Source of the DNA: Phoma sp. XZ068
Lineage: Eukaryota > Ascomycota > Dothideomycetes > Pleosporales > Didymellaceae
Assembly: GCA_004835665.1 (NCBI GenBank)
Contig: RBKR01000009.1
Span: forward strand, 1,116,001 to 1,180,000
DNA: 64,000 bases
Direction: 5' to 3'
The position numbers were made by a program, and so were the translations under genes. Shown piece after piece: positions 20,738 to 30,398 of this stretch. Numbering within the stretch: position 1 is the stretch's first letter; every line of letters begins with the position of its first letter. The notes beneath the pieces were generated by a model. It ran no database searches and was not told where the DNA came from. It saw only the letters and a list, made by a program, of their open reading frames with translations.

Positions 20738-21928
20738 ATGTTGCCAGCACAGTCAATTCTCGTTCCGCTATTTGGTGGTGCTGCTATTGCGGCGAACCTG
20801 TATGCGACGCACTACTCCGGGACCGTCAACCATCTCTCCTTCAGCAACAACTCTTTGACTCTAGTCAGCTCGGGAAAAACAGGTCAGACGCTGCCCAGCT
20901 GGATCACCTACGATGCCGCAGGCAAGAAGCTGTACATTCCCGACGAGAACATCGACAAGAATAGCAGTGGGATCTTAGTCTCGTACTCCATTGGTCCTGA
21001 TGGTGCTCTGACCAAAGCTGGAAATACAACTACTCCTCTTGGTGGAGTCGCAACAATCCTGTACGGCGGAAAGGATGGCAAGGGATTCATTGCCAACGCA
21101 CACTATCACACTGCGCAGGTGTCGACGTACAAGTTACCTCTAAAAGATAGCAAACCGCTCCAGTTATTGAACTACACGCTGGATGGGCCTGGCGCAGATC
21201 CGGATCGTCAGGAGGCCCCACACCCACATCAAGTTCTTGTGGATCCAACGGGTAACTTTCTGCTCGTCACCGATCTTGGTTCCGACAAAATCCATATCAA
21301 CAAAATCGACAAAAAGTCTGGCAAGCTGACCAAGTGCCCTTCTGTCAAGACGCTATACGGCGCAGGTCCTCGCCATGCGGCCTTCTGGACTCCCATATAC
21401 TCCGGATCAAGGGTTGCGCAAGGCAAAGGCAAGGGCTCCGTGCTCTATGTCGCTAACGAGCTCTCTAACACTGTGACTGGATGGAGTGTGTCGTACACGC
21501 ATGGGGGGTGCCTGCAGTTGACCCAAAAGCAAATAATCACACCATACAAAGGCAACAGCTCTGCACCTGATGGAGCCAGCCTGGGAGAGATACGGGTTCA
21601 AGGAGACTTCCTGTACACTTCGAATCGGGGCGACCAGACTTTTAAGCCTTACGATTCTCTTACACAGTACAACATTGCGGCCAACGGTTCGATTGCATGG
21701 GTAGAAATGACCTCGTCCTATGGCCTCCTTCCTCGAAGCTTTGAGATCAACAAGTCTGGAGACTACGTGGCGATTGGTGATCAGACTTCGGACAATGTCG
21801 CCATCGTCAAGCGCGATACGAAGACTGGAAAGTTGGGCCCTCTTGCAGCGAATTTGACAGTCACTGGCCCATCAGATCCCAACTCACGCAACCCAGTGGG
21901 TCTTAACACGGTTATTTGGGCGGACTAG
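20738..21928 (+). CDS. Secreted lactonase-type seven-bladed beta-propeller protein
   Basis: Single exon, 396 residues. The N-terminus MLPAQSILVPLFGGAAIAANLYA is a probable signal peptide cleaved around residue 19-20. The body has the repeated blade pattern of the lactonase family (PF10282; relatives include 6-phosphogluconolactonase and carboxy-cis,cis-muconate cyclase): WITYDAAGKKLYIPDEN, HPHQVLVDPTGNFLLVTDLGSDKIHI, GPRHAAFW, LYVANELSNTVTGW, EIRVQGDFLYTSNRGD and PRSFEINKSGDYVAIGDQTSDNVAIV. Several N-x-S/T sites fit a secreted glycoprotein. Secreted fungal members usually have no tested substrate, so I do not assign a reaction. The start ATG at 20738 gives a complete signal sequence. Confidence 0.88.
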   Translation: MLPAQSILVPLFGGAAIAANLYATHYSGTVNHLSFSNNSLTLVSSGKTGQTLPSWITYDAAGKKLYIPDENIDKNSSGILVSYSIGPDGALTKAGNTTTPLGGVATILYGGKDGKGFIANAHYHTAQVSTYKLPLKDSKPLQLLNYTLDGPGADPDRQEAPHPHQVLVDPTGNFLLVTDLGSDKIHINKIDKKSGKLTKCPSVKTLYGAGPRHAAFWTPIYSGSRVAQGKGKGSVLYVANELSNTVTGWSVSYTHGGCLQLTQKQIITPYKGNSSAPDGASLGEIRVQGDFLYTSNRGDQTFKPYDSLTQYNIAANGSIAWVEMTSSYGLLPRSFEINKSGDYVAIGDQTSDNVAIVKRDTKTGKLGPLAANLTVTGPSDPNSRNPVGLNTVIWAD

Positions 21929-22551
21929 AAGCTCTTGTAAAGGACCAATATACATGCTTCAATCTTAGATGAGCTTCAGCTATTGATTGACTACAATGAA
22001 TACTTGGAAGCGTGGTATGAGTGCGACTGATGTGAAGGACCTGTCGTGTGTTCAGTCTGAGGGCTTAATCAAACCTTTCATTCAATTCGAGCCCAGTCGA
22101 TAGTGCAGTGACACCATGTACTTTACGCTTACATTACATGGCACGCATTTAGCTCGATCCTCAGCGACGCTCCATGTTAGATGGAGATAACCAACACATA
22201 CATGCCAATCGAGGCTCACAGTAGCTATCATTCAGGATGAGTACAAAGAACTGCCATGGTGAATTATACCATCTAATGATACTGATACCACTAACCCTCC
22301 TCCTCTTGATGTTACATCGTTTTCATGTCTTCTTCGTGTCCTCTTCTTCAATCCCATACCATACCTGCTGGTTTATGGTTGCTCGTACCAAGTTCCAACC
22401 CAACAAGACGTTCAAATAGACAACTCTAGGAAACAGCGCCGGACTTCTTGTTGTTATAGTACATGGATAAAGGATGCGCTCTTCAACTTGACATCTTGCA
22501 ATATACTTGTGTGTCGAAGTTTTTGAAAATATATAGCATTTAAACAATACC
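21929..22551. other. Intergenic, convergent 3' ends
   Basis: Between the lactonase-type gene and the bZIP gene, which converge. AT-richer than the genes. No feature recognised. Confidence 0.5.
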
Positions 22552-23394
22552 TTAACTGCACTCTTTATCCAATGTTCTCCAAATAACACTCTTATTTACC
22601 CTACATCCGCCTTCAGCAGTCGGTGTACAGCCACTTTCTAGAGCTTCAGCTATTCTGTCCATCCTCTCGTTAGATGTTGCATACTGCATGAGCATTTTGT
22701 ACGCAGCAGAGCACTCTATACCGTCAGGGTTGCAATCTTGAGGTTTGCCGGTTGTACAAAGTTGGTTGTCCGGTTCTGTTGAAAGAGGTACTTGCGTGAT
22801 ATCGGCAGCTGGGTTCTTTGCGAGCAAGGTGACCAGTTTGCAAGGAGCCCCAGCACTGTCTGCAGGTCGAGTTGGCGAGGGGGAGGTATTCCGTAAAGCC
22901 ACAGACCCTTGTATAGGCAGCTCTCCCGAAGTGCTATTGAGCGATTCCACCTGCGGTGGAGCCTTAGCGGAGCACTTTGCGCCCTCAGACATCTTCATTA
23001 GAGTTGGTCCTCCTTCCAGCGTCTTTCCTCTTCGTGCCCCCGGAGTTGATGCTACTCTGTGCGCGCATTTCTCAGGCATCGAAGGTAGCGCGAGCTGGAA
23101 ACGCTCCTCATCCTGCATGCATCCATCTGCCTTTACCCAAGCATCGATGGCGGCGTCGGTGTGTCCAGTCCTTTTCAGCAAGTCCCTCAACCTTGCATTT
23201 TCTCGCGTGACTCTCTGGGCGGCGAGTTGTACCTCTTTCGTCATTTGAATTCCCTGTTCGCGTGTCTCCGCTACCATACGTTCTAGGTCTGAAACATACT
23301 CTTTCTGGCGAGCACGATGTCGTCGCTTGTTGTCTCTCACTCGGGAAGTTCGCTCAGTGGTTGTCTCCTTGCGAATTGCTGGCTTTCTACCCAT
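22552..23394 (-). CDS. bZIP transcription factor
   Basis: Single exon, 280 residues. Residues about 14-40 form a basic region (TERTSRVRDNKRRHRARQKEYVSDLER), followed by a leucine-zipper-like helix with Met, Ile, Val and Leu at heptad positions to about residue 72. The middle is Ser/Pro-rich. The C-terminal 70 residues carry six cysteines and a fungal bZIP C-terminal pattern: ECSAAYKMLMQYATSNERM, then GGCRVNKSVIWRTLD. Such Cys-rich tails sense redox state or metals in Yap1-like factors; whether this one does is inference. It is divergent from a chromate transporter across a 444-bp promoter with a mirror-symmetric element, so it may regulate that gene, itself, or both. Confidence 0.9.
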   Translation of the reverse strand: MGRKPAIRKETTTERTSRVRDNKRRHRARQKEYVSDLERMVAETREQGIQMTKEVQLAAQRVTRENARLRDLLKRTGHTDAAIDAWVKADGCMQDEERFQLALPSMPEKCAHRVASTPGARRGKTLEGGPTLMKMSEGAKCSAKAPPQVESLNSTSGELPIQGSVALRNTSPSPTRPADSAGAPCKLVTLLAKNPAADITQVPLSTEPDNQLCTTGKPQDCNPDGIECSAAYKMLMQYATSNERMDRIAEALESGCTPTAEGGCRVNKSVIWRTLDKECS

Positions 23395-23561
23395 AATGGA
23401 TGGTGCAACTGAAGTATGAGGTCGTGGAATGAGAGCGACCGAGGAGAAAGCACGTGGGACAAAGGTCTCGAATCAGCTTTTTGCGTCATTGCAATAGACC
23501 CAAATCGCCTGGCACATTCAGGTTAGACTTCAGCTCATGCCAAGCGTGGCTGCAGTTGTAG

Positions 23562-23676
23562 GGGACGGACTAGAAACATCTGATTGGATGCCTGGCCGGG
23601 AGCCGTAAAGAATGCCCGTTCTCACAACATCTCGTTACCAATGGAAACAGCCAATCAGCAACGCACAGTCCGTCCC
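23562..23676. promoter_or_regulatory. Symmetric double inverted repeat in the bZIP/CHR promoter
   Basis: Left half: GGGACGGACT (23562-23571), 8 nt, CTGATTGG (23580-23587). Right half, in reverse: CCAATCAG (23651-23658), 8 nt, AGTCCGTCCC (23667-23676). Both the 10-bp and 8-bp elements are perfect reverse complements and the spacer length is identical. CCAATCAG is a canonical CCAAT-box core. The 63-nt centre is not palindromic, so this looks like two opposed composite binding sites rather than a hairpin. It lies within the shared promoter of a bZIP gene and a chromate transporter gene. Confidence 0.75.
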
Positions 23677-23715
23677 TCGATACCAACACGCTGCTCTCAG
23701 TCCTTTGCATCCTCC

Positions 23716-23725
23716 ATATTTATAT
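23716..23725 (+). promoter_or_regulatory. TATA-like element of the CHR transporter gene
   Basis: ATATTTATAT lies 30-40 bp before an ATG at 23755 and about 115 bp before the ATG at 23839. A transcript starting 30-60 bp downstream of it would probably omit or barely include the first ATG, which favours 23839 as the start. Confidence 0.45.
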
Positions 23726-23838
23726 GCCTAGATTAGTTGTAGTGACAAAATCAAATGAGACTATCCCCCCGCCAATATTTTCTGTTTCTGCATTTTCAAG
23801 CTCTCAAATTACCTACGCTTCAAGTTTCACGGGGAACC

Positions 23839-25474
23839 ATGGCAGTCTCAAACGCTCATGAGAGTTTGCCAGCCTCCAGTGGCCAAGATGTCGAGGCTTT
23901 ACGTCAGTCGAATAACCATGGTGGTGATGAAACGAAAGGCGGTCCTGAGATCAGCCAATCCATCACGTCGCCCAGTACCACAGATGACGAACTAACTTAC
24001 TCAAACGCACCAAAGCTCTCTCTGATCCGCCTATTCTGGTACTTCTTCTACAACTTTGGACTCTTCGCTTGGGGTGGCCCTGTTGCTCAGATCGCTTTGA
24101 TCAAAGAGCAGATCGTAGTCAAAGAGAAATGGATTACGCTTGTCCGGTTTCAGCGTGTATTCGCCGTCTACCAGATCCTTCCCGGACCAGAGGCTGCTGA
24201 GCTTTGCATGTTCTTTGGCTGCTTGAGTGCCGGCAGAATTGGAGGTATTGTTGCTGGCTTGGGTTTTATTCTACCTGGATTCATCTTGATGCTACTAGCA
24301 AGCTACCTCTATACTTTGGCGGGTCTCGAAAACAAATACTTCAATGCCAGTTTCCGGGCATTGCAGCCTATTGTGGCGGCTATGGTAAGATGGCTTCTCC
24401 AATTCACAAAGGCTACTTAGGACAAATCATTGCTGACACCGCTTAGATCTTCAAAGCTACGCACAAGATAGCAGATCACGCCGTAATCAAGCACGACACA
24501 AAGAAGGTAGATCCGTTTCTGGTTGTTGCTGCGATCTGTACAGCTATTAACTCGGCTTTGCGTCTGAACATGTGAGTGTCTCTGGTATTCGAAAGGCGTA
24601 GGCAGAATGTCACTGACTTCACAAAGCTTCATTTCCCTCGGTATATATGGCATCATCTATATGTTCATCGCTCGCCGTCTATGGATACCAGCTGGTATAC
24701 TATTCGTCCTTCAGTACGCCGGATATGCCATTTATGCCGTCTTTCGGGGTGTTCCATCACCGGTATCGCTGGCTCTGGGAATTGCGAAGACCCCTTCTCT
24801 AATCAATCTCTTTGTGCTTGGCCTTGTAGCAGGCTCGTTGTCATTCGGCGGTGCATACACGGCTATCCCTTTCGTTCACGTCGAGGCCGTCCTAAAAGGT
24901 GCATGGCTACCTCAACGAGTCTTCATCGATTGTATTGCGATTGGAAATGTACTGCCAGCACCACTTGTTATCTTTGCTACGTTTGTCGGGTTTCAAGGCG
25001 GCTATGCAGATGGTGAATTGGGTAAAGCATTTGCCGGAGCAACTATCATAACCTTGGGCATGTTTTTTCCATGCTTCCTTTTCACTATCGCTGGCCATTC
25101 ATTGCTCGAGAAGCTGGTTCACAATAAGGTACGTACCGGTGCAACCCATGTGTTATTCACACTTCGACCTTGGACAATAATGACTAAAATGTTGCAAGTT
25201 TCTATCGAGCTTCTTTGACGGACTTTGCGGAGCAGTGATTGGTGTCATTGCCGTTATCAGCTTCGAGATCCTCAAGTCAAGCATTCAAGGGACGGAGCGA
25301 GATTTTCTAGCAAAGCCTGTGGAACTTGCCATCGCCAAGGCAGCACAATCAGGACTCGCGGCTGTGGTTTTCACCCTCGCGTTGGCCGCCTTGTACAAGT
25401 TTACTAACAAGTGGACTCCTATTGTACTTGTCATAGTTGGGGCAGTGGCTGGACAGTTCTTATTCATTGAGTAA
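23839..25474 (+). CDS. chrA: Chromate ion transporter (CHR family)
   Basis: Membrane transporter of the CHR superfamily; characterised members export chromate and confer resistance. Exons 23839-24384, 24447-24571, 24627-25128 and 25199-25474 give 482 residues. It is a two-domain (long) CHR protein. The first half has LFWYFFYNFGLFAWGGPVAQIALIKE and QILPGPEAAELCMFFG; the second repeats the pattern with GSLSFGGAYTAIPFVHVE and GNVLPAPLVIFATFVG. About 10-12 hydrophobic segments are visible. The N-terminal 70 residues are Ser/Thr/Asp-rich and cytosolic. An in-frame ATG at 23755 would add 28 residues, but ATG 23839 has the better context (ACCATGG). It is divergent from a bZIP gene, suggesting a small metal-stress module. 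Confidence 0.92.
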
Positions 25475-26061
25475 CTTTCCAGTCACTGAGAGTGTTACAA
25501 TGCCATCAGAGTGTTGCAAGGTTGAGATCTACCAGTAGAAGTTGAAACCAACCACGGATTAGGGAGGCTCCGGTGAAAGGCTAGAGCTAGAATGTATAAT
25601 CGAAAGGGCCCTGTGGGACGAAAATGCTTGTTCCTCTGACGATTACTAGATTTTGTAGTGTCAACATACAACAAGTGTAGTGTGAAAATGTGTATTTACA
25701 CAGAACGCTAGTGTAAAGTTACTCTGGCCTGTGGTGTCCATCTCGCATCAGCTCTTAGTGGGAGGCCCCGAGGGGGGGTTTATATCTCCCATATAACGCC
25801 TTTTAAGATTATGAGATGATGCTGCGATATTGCATACACTACTTCAGCTATTCCTTTTTTTTCCCTCGAATCGCTACGTAATAATAAAATGTTATTGTAT
25901 TATCTTTGAGCCGTAAAGTAGTCATGCGCCGCTGAAACATAGATCGCTACTAAGTTTCAAACACGCAGTAGATGAACTCCTCGAGGCTTTGCTTAAAGTG
26001 CAACTTCGACACTCTTGTAGGCTTTTATTAATTATTTAAACTGTAACAAATGCAGAACACA
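25475..26061. other. Intergenic, AT-rich
   Basis: Convergent 3' ends of the CHR transporter and amidohydrolase genes. AT-rich with T and A runs (25854-25865) and a G-run near 25773. No gene or RNA recognised. Confidence 0.5.
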
Positions 26062-27001
26062 CTAAAGTACAGAGTTCAATTTCTCCTTGCCCTGCAGTTT
26101 CAACACTCTCTCTGCATTACCACCCATGAAATCTTTCAGAACATCAGCTCGCAGGCGCAGAGCTTTACCCTCTACAAGATTCTCAGCCACACTCTTCACA
26201 CTCGCAGACCAAGTCAGCTGAGGAAAGTTCGTCCCAAACATAACCTTCTTCCTCCCAATGGTATTTGCAAACTGGATCAACTCTGGCGGATAGTACTTCG
26301 CCAGATACGCACTCGTGTCAATATACACGTTCTCATGCTTCCACGCCACTGCTATCATTTCCGCAGTCCAGGGGTGCCCAATATGCCCACAGACGATCTT
26401 CAGGGCCGGGAACTTGAGCGCAATCGTATCGATGTACGGGATGGGGCGTCCGACCTCGCTGGGGCACAGGGGGCCAGTGTGTCCAACCTGCGTGAGGAAG
26501 GGAATGTCCAGCTCGATACACTTGACGTATAAGGGCCAGTAGTGGGCGTCTGTAGGGGGCAGGTTCCACAGCCACGGTACCACTCTCAGACCCTTGAAGC
26601 CTTCTACTTTGACATAGTGATCCAGCTCTTTCACCGCTGCGACGGGGTCGTGCAAGTCGACGCTCGCCAGGCCAAAGATGCGCTTGGGATAAGCGCGTGT
26701 GTATTCTGCCACATCGGCATTCGAGAATACAGGTCCTCCGGGGCGGTACCAAGCTGATAGACAGATTTTGTCTACTCCGCCTTTGTCCATCATTGCAATT
26801 ATTTCATCGGGCGATTGCTTCCTCGCGATCAGTTTGGGATCGACATGACTTTGTTCAAAGAGCCGGCGCGCTTCTGGAAGGACTGTCTACCAGGTGCTGT
26901 TAGGATCAATTGTAGCGATGAAGGGTTATATATCGTAAACTGACATCTCCAACCGGATTTGCCCAGACATCCACGACTGGGAAGTTGAAAGGTGCAGCCA
27001 T
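26062..27001 (-). CDS. Amidohydrolase-2 family protein with altered metal-ligand motifs
   Basis: Two exons, 27001-26945 and 26886-26062 (58-nt intron, GTCAGT...GGTAG), give 293 residues. The fold matches the amidohydrolase-2 / ACMSD-like group: FGLASVDLHDP, FKGLRVVPW, PFLTQVGHTG, IVCGHIGHPWTAEMIA, NVYIDTSAY and VMFGTNFPQ are in family order. Two usual metal-ligand sites differ. The N-terminal H-x-H is replaced (VVDVWANPVG), and the catalytic Asp near the C-terminus (usually GTD or GSD) is Asn in FGTNFP. Some relatives also begin with DVW, so it may belong to a divergent subgroup rather than be dead. Decarboxylase or hydrolase activity therefore cannot be assumed. It is probably cytosolic, and its neighbours give no pathway hint. 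Confidence 0.82.
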
Positions 27002-27632
27002 GTTAGACCCGGCGTTGACCTTACAATGGTCCCTTTACAGATGCTATTGACGTGAAAACCAAGAGTTGTAAGCCGAATTTGTAGGGGCAATAGTCTAGCG
27101 TAAGGTGCTTTGAAGTAGAGAAGATGCATGTATACATTTATACTTTTCGACTCCCTGTAGCTTCACGTGGCAACACTGCCTCGGTATCCCCGCGCGGTAT
27201 GAGAAGGTAACCGCGGAGGTCCGTGCCCTTAACACTGATATACAAAGACTATCCTTCCCTACTCTCGAGAGACGGACAGCAAGTACAAGGGATAAGTAGG
27301 CAGTATGCACGGTTTGAAGATAGATGATATAAGAAATAGCAATATTTACATTTTCCAAATAATCGAACAACTTCTGGTTCGATCAACACTTCCTCGGTAG
27401 ATGACAATATATCAGTCCAGATACGCAACGTTCCCTCAACACCACTCTGAACAGCACAAACGCCTGCGCATACTATGCCCGATGACCTTCAATATGGCAC
27501 GCCGAAACAAAGAGCACCGAAATGTGAGTATCGAGCGATTTCCCCCTTCTTAGAAATACTTATTCGCCAAAACGCCGTGCAAAAACCATTCGTACATCGT
27601 GCGGATACATACTTCGTCAATCTGGATATTGT
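27002..27632. other. Intergenic
   Basis: Between the amidohydrolase start and the 3' end of the RING gene. No feature recognised. Confidence 0.5.
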
Positions 27633-29210
27633 CTAAACGGCGCTGCCACTAGCACCTCCTGGCTGCGAAGGGCTCGTGTTTCTGCGTGCCCGCCCGGTGA
27701 AGACGTCACCCAGTATCGTGCTGATTCTTCTGCTACGGCGGTCTGCTCTTGTAGCGTCCTCGCCACTAGTATTCGCAGTGCCCTCAGCAGCATCGCTGGT
27801 CTGATTGCGCCGTTGCTCACGCAGTCGACGCAAAGCACTTATGCGATCCTCAGCCGGTGCATCTGGATGCAAACGGAAAAATAGGATGTCACGTAGCCCT
27901 GTGCGGCGATGATGTGATGTCTCGGCCTCTGGATCCAGAGGCGGAGCGAGTTCGTCGCCTTGCGAATTGCTGGAGTCATTGGTCTTCGTTGGGCGCAAGT
28001 CGACACGACAGAGGGGACATGTGCCGGAGACGTTCAACAGCCATGGGTCGACACAATCAGGATGGAACTTGTGGTCACATGGCAGCACTCGAATATCCTG
28101 GCCCTTTTCAAAGTCCTCGGTACAGATTGTGCAACCGAGGTTATCATCGCTGGAGGCTTCATTGGTGCTGGCACCAGCGACTGCAGCAGGAGCAATGGCA
28201 GCGGCGATGCCCTCTGGTTGTTCGGTCATTGCAGGCTCTCGTGCGGTCTCAGCTGCGGTTATTGGGGTGTCGTCCTTTTTTGAGTGCGTTTCAGTTGTAT
28301 TCGTGGCAGCAGGCGGTATAGCCGCAGCTGAATCTGCAGCTGCAGCGGTGCTGCTTGTGCCGTCGATTTCTCTGGTCTCAGAGGTCGATGCTAGCTCGAC
28401 ATCCGTTGGCTTGGGGGGCTCTTTCTCGCCAAACTTGATGATAGGAATGGTGTCTAAAATAGCTCTCCCCAGGCCCTTTGCCCTGCTTTGCCTTGGCCTT
28501 CCCAGCACGTTTCGTGGCCCATAGCGCTCGGGGTGGCGGTGTGCGCGGATGGCGCCGGTTAAGATGATGACCAGGAACAGGGCGGTGATGACGCCGGTAA
28601 TGCTGTACAGGATGATCATGGCCACAGCGGTCGAAGGCGACGGGCCCAGAGGGTTCTGCTGCTGCATGTTGTTCGGATTGCCGTTGGTGCCGCGGGCTTG
28701 CACCTGGACAAAGTACTTCATGTGCACGGCGAGGTCGTCGATCTGGTCCAGGACGGCGGCTGAGTCGGTCTTGTTCGTCATGGACAGCACGGGGAAGCCG
28801 GACATGGAGCCGGTGTCATCGTTGTAGTCGCAGAAGTCGGTGACGGTGCTGTACAGGATGACGCCCGAGATGTTGGCATTCCCGTTGCTGTACGCCTGGT
28901 TGAAGACGCCCTGGGCGTCGACAAAGCCAGGGTAGTCGTTCGGGTCGCAGCTGATGTAGGCGATCTCGCCGTCGGAGATGTTGGCGACGGTCGTGGCATT
29001 GGTGCGGTACAGATTGCCTTCGATGGACCGCTGTGCGCCCTCACGCGTCAGCGGGATCAGTTCGGCAATCTGCTGGCCGTTGCTCGGGCCCTGCAGCGGC
29101 AGCGAGCCCTGGAAGGAACGCGAGTTAACGGTCGATGTGTTGGACGGCGTGATGGTCGCCCCGGCCACAGCAATGACGAGCGCGAGCGCGCGCAGGCGGG
29201 AGAGCAGCAT
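27633..29210 (-). CDS. PA-TM-RING E3 ubiquitin ligase
   Basis: Single exon, 525 residues. Residues 1-18 are a signal peptide (MLLSRLRALALVIAVAGA). Residues about 50-180 form a lumenal region with several N-x-S/T sites and a pattern of protease-associated (PA) domain strands (SGVILYSTVTDFC, GFPVLSM). One transmembrane helix lies at about 194-221, followed by a basic stop-transfer. An Ala/Thr-rich cytosolic linker leads to a RING-H2 finger at about 360-402: CTIC...C-D-H-K-F-H-x2-C...CPLC, with all eight ligands present. The Arg-rich tail ends in SGSAV. This architecture is that of endosomal or vacuolar membrane ligases such as RNF13. The substrate is unknown. The start is the ATG that gives the signal peptide. 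Confidence 0.9.
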   Translation of the reverse strand: MLLSRLRALALVIAVAGATITPSNTSTVNSRSFQGSLPLQGPSNGQQIAELIPLTREGAQRSIEGNLYRTNATTVANISDGEIAYISCDPNDYPGFVDAQGVFNQAYSNGNANISGVILYSTVTDFCDYNDDTGSMSGFPVLSMTNKTDSAAVLDQIDDLAVHMKYFVQVQARGTNGNPNNMQQQNPLGPSPSTAVAMIILYSITGVITALFLVIILTGAIRAHRHPERYGPRNVLGRPRQSRAKGLGRAILDTIPIIKFGEKEPPKPTDVELASTSETREIDGTSSTAAAADSAAAIPPAATNTTETHSKKDDTPITAAETAREPAMTEQPEGIAAAIAPAAVAGASTNEASSDDNLGCTICTEDFEKGQDIRVLPCDHKFHPDCVDPWLLNVSGTCPLCRVDLRPTKTNDSSNSQGDELAPPLDPEAETSHHRRTGLRDILFFRLHPDAPAEDRISALRRLREQRRNQTSDAAEGTANTSGEDATRADRRSRRISTILGDVFTGRARRNTSPSQPGGASGSAV

Positions 29211-30398
29211 CGCAGCGGCGCACGTCGAGGCGGCGCGGTGTGGCGGGCGCTGGCTTCTTATCGATTTCGAGTGCGCAGTCGGCGCGGGGTGTGGCTTTGT
29301 TCAGCCACGTCCAGAGCAGCAGCAATCAATGCAGGCCAAGCGGGCGGGAGCAGTGGGGATGATGCAGGCCGGCGTCTGGAGCGCTGCGCATTCTCTTTTG
29401 TGCTGCAGCAAGCTGCGGAAGGGCCGGTTCATGAAGCATGGCAGCTGTCGCGGCTGCTGAAGAACCCGAGTCTTGCTGTCCGCCGGCGATCCCCACACCA
29501 ATGATGCGTGCAAGGGCGCGCTAGACCTCCACAGCCTCCACGCTTTGAAGCGCCTTCAGCCCTGGCTGCCCTGATCACCTGCTGACCACTACCATGGGTC
29601 CATCCGTCACACTCCGTGTGGACGTTGATAAGACTACCACTCGCTGCTGATGCACTGCTTCGAGCTTTGAGCTGGCGGAAAGACACCTTCTCTGCCAGAT
29701 TTGTTAATTTGCCTGGTCATTGCCGGTTTATCATATTGCCTGTTTCGAATGTGCGACGTCTGCAACGACCGTCCAGGGATCATGTTGGTGTTTGATAATT
29801 GTCATGTTCCAAGCCATCTTGTCAGAATGGAGCTACAGCGGGCCTATCCGTGCGGACCACGCGTACATATCGAACACCACCACCACTACTTTTTCCTTTT
29901 CTCTGACCAGCACACCATCTGCACTGCGCCTCGCCGCTGAAACCGGCATCGTCTGGAGCCAGTGAATTACCAATTCACCTTGGAGTGGCCGGGCATACGT
30001 ACATTTTGGCGATCTAATCCTGCTAGATAACGGTCCGATTTATCACATAGTCCAATGTAGCTCTCACCGGTGCCCTCACTGCCAATCGTTATGACTGAGT
30101 AAGTGTTTGCATACGATAGTGTTATGATTAATTATGCGTTTATATTGATTTGTGCACACAAGTACGTGGATGGTATATCTACACTTGTTAGGAACTTTGT
30201 CTCAGAACACATAAATAGTAACTCTAATGAATACTGCAACATCACTTTGGCAGAGTACAGTCGATAGTGTGTGAGTGGTATCATTGTCCAGACTAGGACT
30301 ATTCTATAAATCATCCAGCGCTAATCCGCCATCTATGATATGCGAGAAGCATCATTATATAGTATGTACAGTGAGGTTAAACAGTCATCCTCTGGATC
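29211..30398. other. Intergenic
   Basis: About 1.2 kb upstream of the RING gene and downstream of the Cqd1 gene (both minus). The first 500 bp are GC-rich leader/promoter; the rest is AT-richer. No gene recognised. Confidence 0.5.
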
